Source of the DNA: Thermodesulfovibrionales bacterium
Lineage (GTDB): Bacteria; Nitrospirota; Thermodesulfovibrionia; Thermodesulfovibrionales; Dissulfurispiraceae
Direction: 5' to 3'
Assembly: GCA_021129835.1 (NCBI GenBank)
Contig: JAJOKM010000092.1
Coordinates: 1-6,556, forward strand
DNA length: 6,556 bases
Part shown: positions 6,067 to 6,556 of the stretch, one piece after another
Layout: each line of letters opens with the position of its first letter
Numbering within the stretch: position 1 is the stretch's first letter
Translations under genes and position numbers: made by a program
The notes under the pieces: model-generated
Told to the model about the DNA's origin: nothing
Databases searched by the model: none
What the model saw: only the letters and a program-made list of their open reading frames with translations

Positions 6067-6381
6067 ATGGAGGCAATTGTTGTTTATATTACTGTATCTA
6101 ATGAGGAAGAGGCCGCAAAGATCGCGAGGACTATTGTTGAGGAGAGGCTTGCAGGGTGTGTAAACATCGTAAAAGGGATTCGCTCCATATATAGTTGGGA
6201 GGGGCGTATCGAGGACGACGCAGAGGTGTTAATAATCGCAAAGACCCAGAGGCATCTCTTTGGGCTGCTTAAAGAACGCATAAACGATCTACACAGTTAT
6301 GATGTGCCAGAAATAATCGCTATGGCAATTGCCGAGGGATCAGAGAATTATCTTAACTGGTTGAAAGGCGTCACCAGATAA
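6067..6381 (+). CDS. cutA: Divalent-cation tolerance protein CutA
   Basis: CutA is a small, very stable trimeric protein with a ferredoxin-like fold, named for Escherichia coli mutants with altered copper and other divalent-metal tolerance; its biochemical role remains unclear. From M6 of the longer ORF the protein has 104 residues, within the usual family range, and starts MEAIVVYITVSNEEEA as family members do. Family blocks are ERLAGCVNI (26-34), SIYSWEGRI (40-48), KT (59-60) and HSYDVPEII (76-84; usual form HPYEVPEI). C31 and H76 are candidate metal-contact residues. There is no signal peptide or membrane segment in this form, so it is probably cytoplasmic. The start at 6067 is chosen for its strong ribosome-binding site; the alternative ATG 6052 would add MLEVS. 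It may be co-transcribed with purF or have its own promoter after the repeat; I found no convincing promoter boxes. Confidence 0.93.
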   Translation: MEAIVVYITVSNEEEAAKIARTIVEERLAGCVNIVKGIRSIYSWEGRIEDDAEVLIIAKTQRHLFGLLKERINDLHSYDVPEIIAMAIAEGSENYLNWLKGVTR

Positions 6382-6485
6382 AACCCTACAATTTGGTGAA
6401 ACAAACCCTGGAGGATAGCAGCGCATAGCTGAAAAATACCCTTTATTTTGGTTCCTCGCTGTTTTAAGTGGGTAACATAATAGTA
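6382..6485. other. Non-coding DNA after cutA
   Basis: No credible ORF is visible; the best GTG start gives about ten codons. TCACCA (6371-6376, before the stop) and TGGTGA (6394-6399) can pair across a 17-nt loop. CAGC-GCATA-GCTG (6419-6431) is a four-bp stem followed by A-residues rather than T-residues. Neither is a good intrinsic terminator. I see nothing else in this stretch. Confidence 0.5.
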
Positions 6486-6550
6486 CCCTCCCCCTTGATG
6501 AGGGAGGGTTAGAGCCTGCCCCGCACTTGATGCGGGGGTGGGGGTGATTT
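6486..6550. repeat. Composite GC-rich palindrome at right edge
   Basis: There are two perfect seven-bp stems in series. The first is CCCTCCC (6486-6492) with GGGAGGG (6502-6508). The second is CCCCGCA (6519-6525), loop CTTGA, TGCGGGG (6531-6537). They are followed by TGGGGGTGA. Both loop regions contain CTTGAT. The segment GAGCCTGCCCC resembles GAGCCTCCCCC in the 5916-6016 repeat, suggesting related modules. It could reduce read-through from cutA, but there is no T-tract. Family assignment is from memory of similar dispersed repeats. The repeat may continue past the window end. Confidence 0.6.
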
Positions 6551-6556
6551 AGGAGT

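Noticed and set aside
6371..6399. TCACCA/TGGTGA hairpin over the cutA stop codon as a terminator
   Set aside because: The stem is only six bp with a 17-nt loop and no T-tract follows.

Overview
The window is a bacterial chromosomal segment of moderate, roughly even GC with four intact housekeeping genes and several short non-coding repeats. The proteins are typical bacterial forms: an NAD-dependent DNA ligase, UvrB, a Bacillus-type PurF with propeptide and Fe-S cysteines, and CutA. Intergenic GC-rich palindromes and a short MITE-like element resemble what I remember from Nitrospirota and Desulfobacterota genomes. That placement is a low-confidence impression, because nothing here is taxon-diagnostic.

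Layout: positions 1-398 hold no convincing gene. They contain a small hairpin repeat (15-41), a 14-bp-period tandem duplication (86-111), and a 199-bp inverted-repeat element (184-382) flanked by an exact 8-bp target duplication. ligA (399-2447, +) starts 8 bp after that duplication. It converges on uvrB (2387-4393, -), and the two coding regions overlap tail to tail by 61 bp. uvrB diverges from purF (4438-5898, +) across only 44 bp, which must hold both sets of start signals. After purF comes a GC-rich inverted-repeat element (about 5916-6016) whose G-rich arm fits a G-quadruplex pattern, then cutA (best start 6067, end 6381, +). The window ends in 175 bp of non-coding DNA with two more hairpins of a similar GC-rich kind.

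Function: UvrB (damage verification and incision) and LigA (final nick sealing) act at opposite ends of nucleotide excision repair, and here they are physically interlocked at their 3' ends. PurF commits PRPP to purine synthesis. CutA is a small trimeric protein linked to divalent-metal tolerance. There is no sign that the four genes form one operon; only purF and cutA are co-directional, and they are separated by the GC-rich repeat.

I found no new multi-gene system. The most interesting material is non-coding: the MITE-like insertion against ligA, its arm-swapped subterminal hairpins, the G-quadruplex motif before cutA, and the ligA/uvrB antisense overlap.
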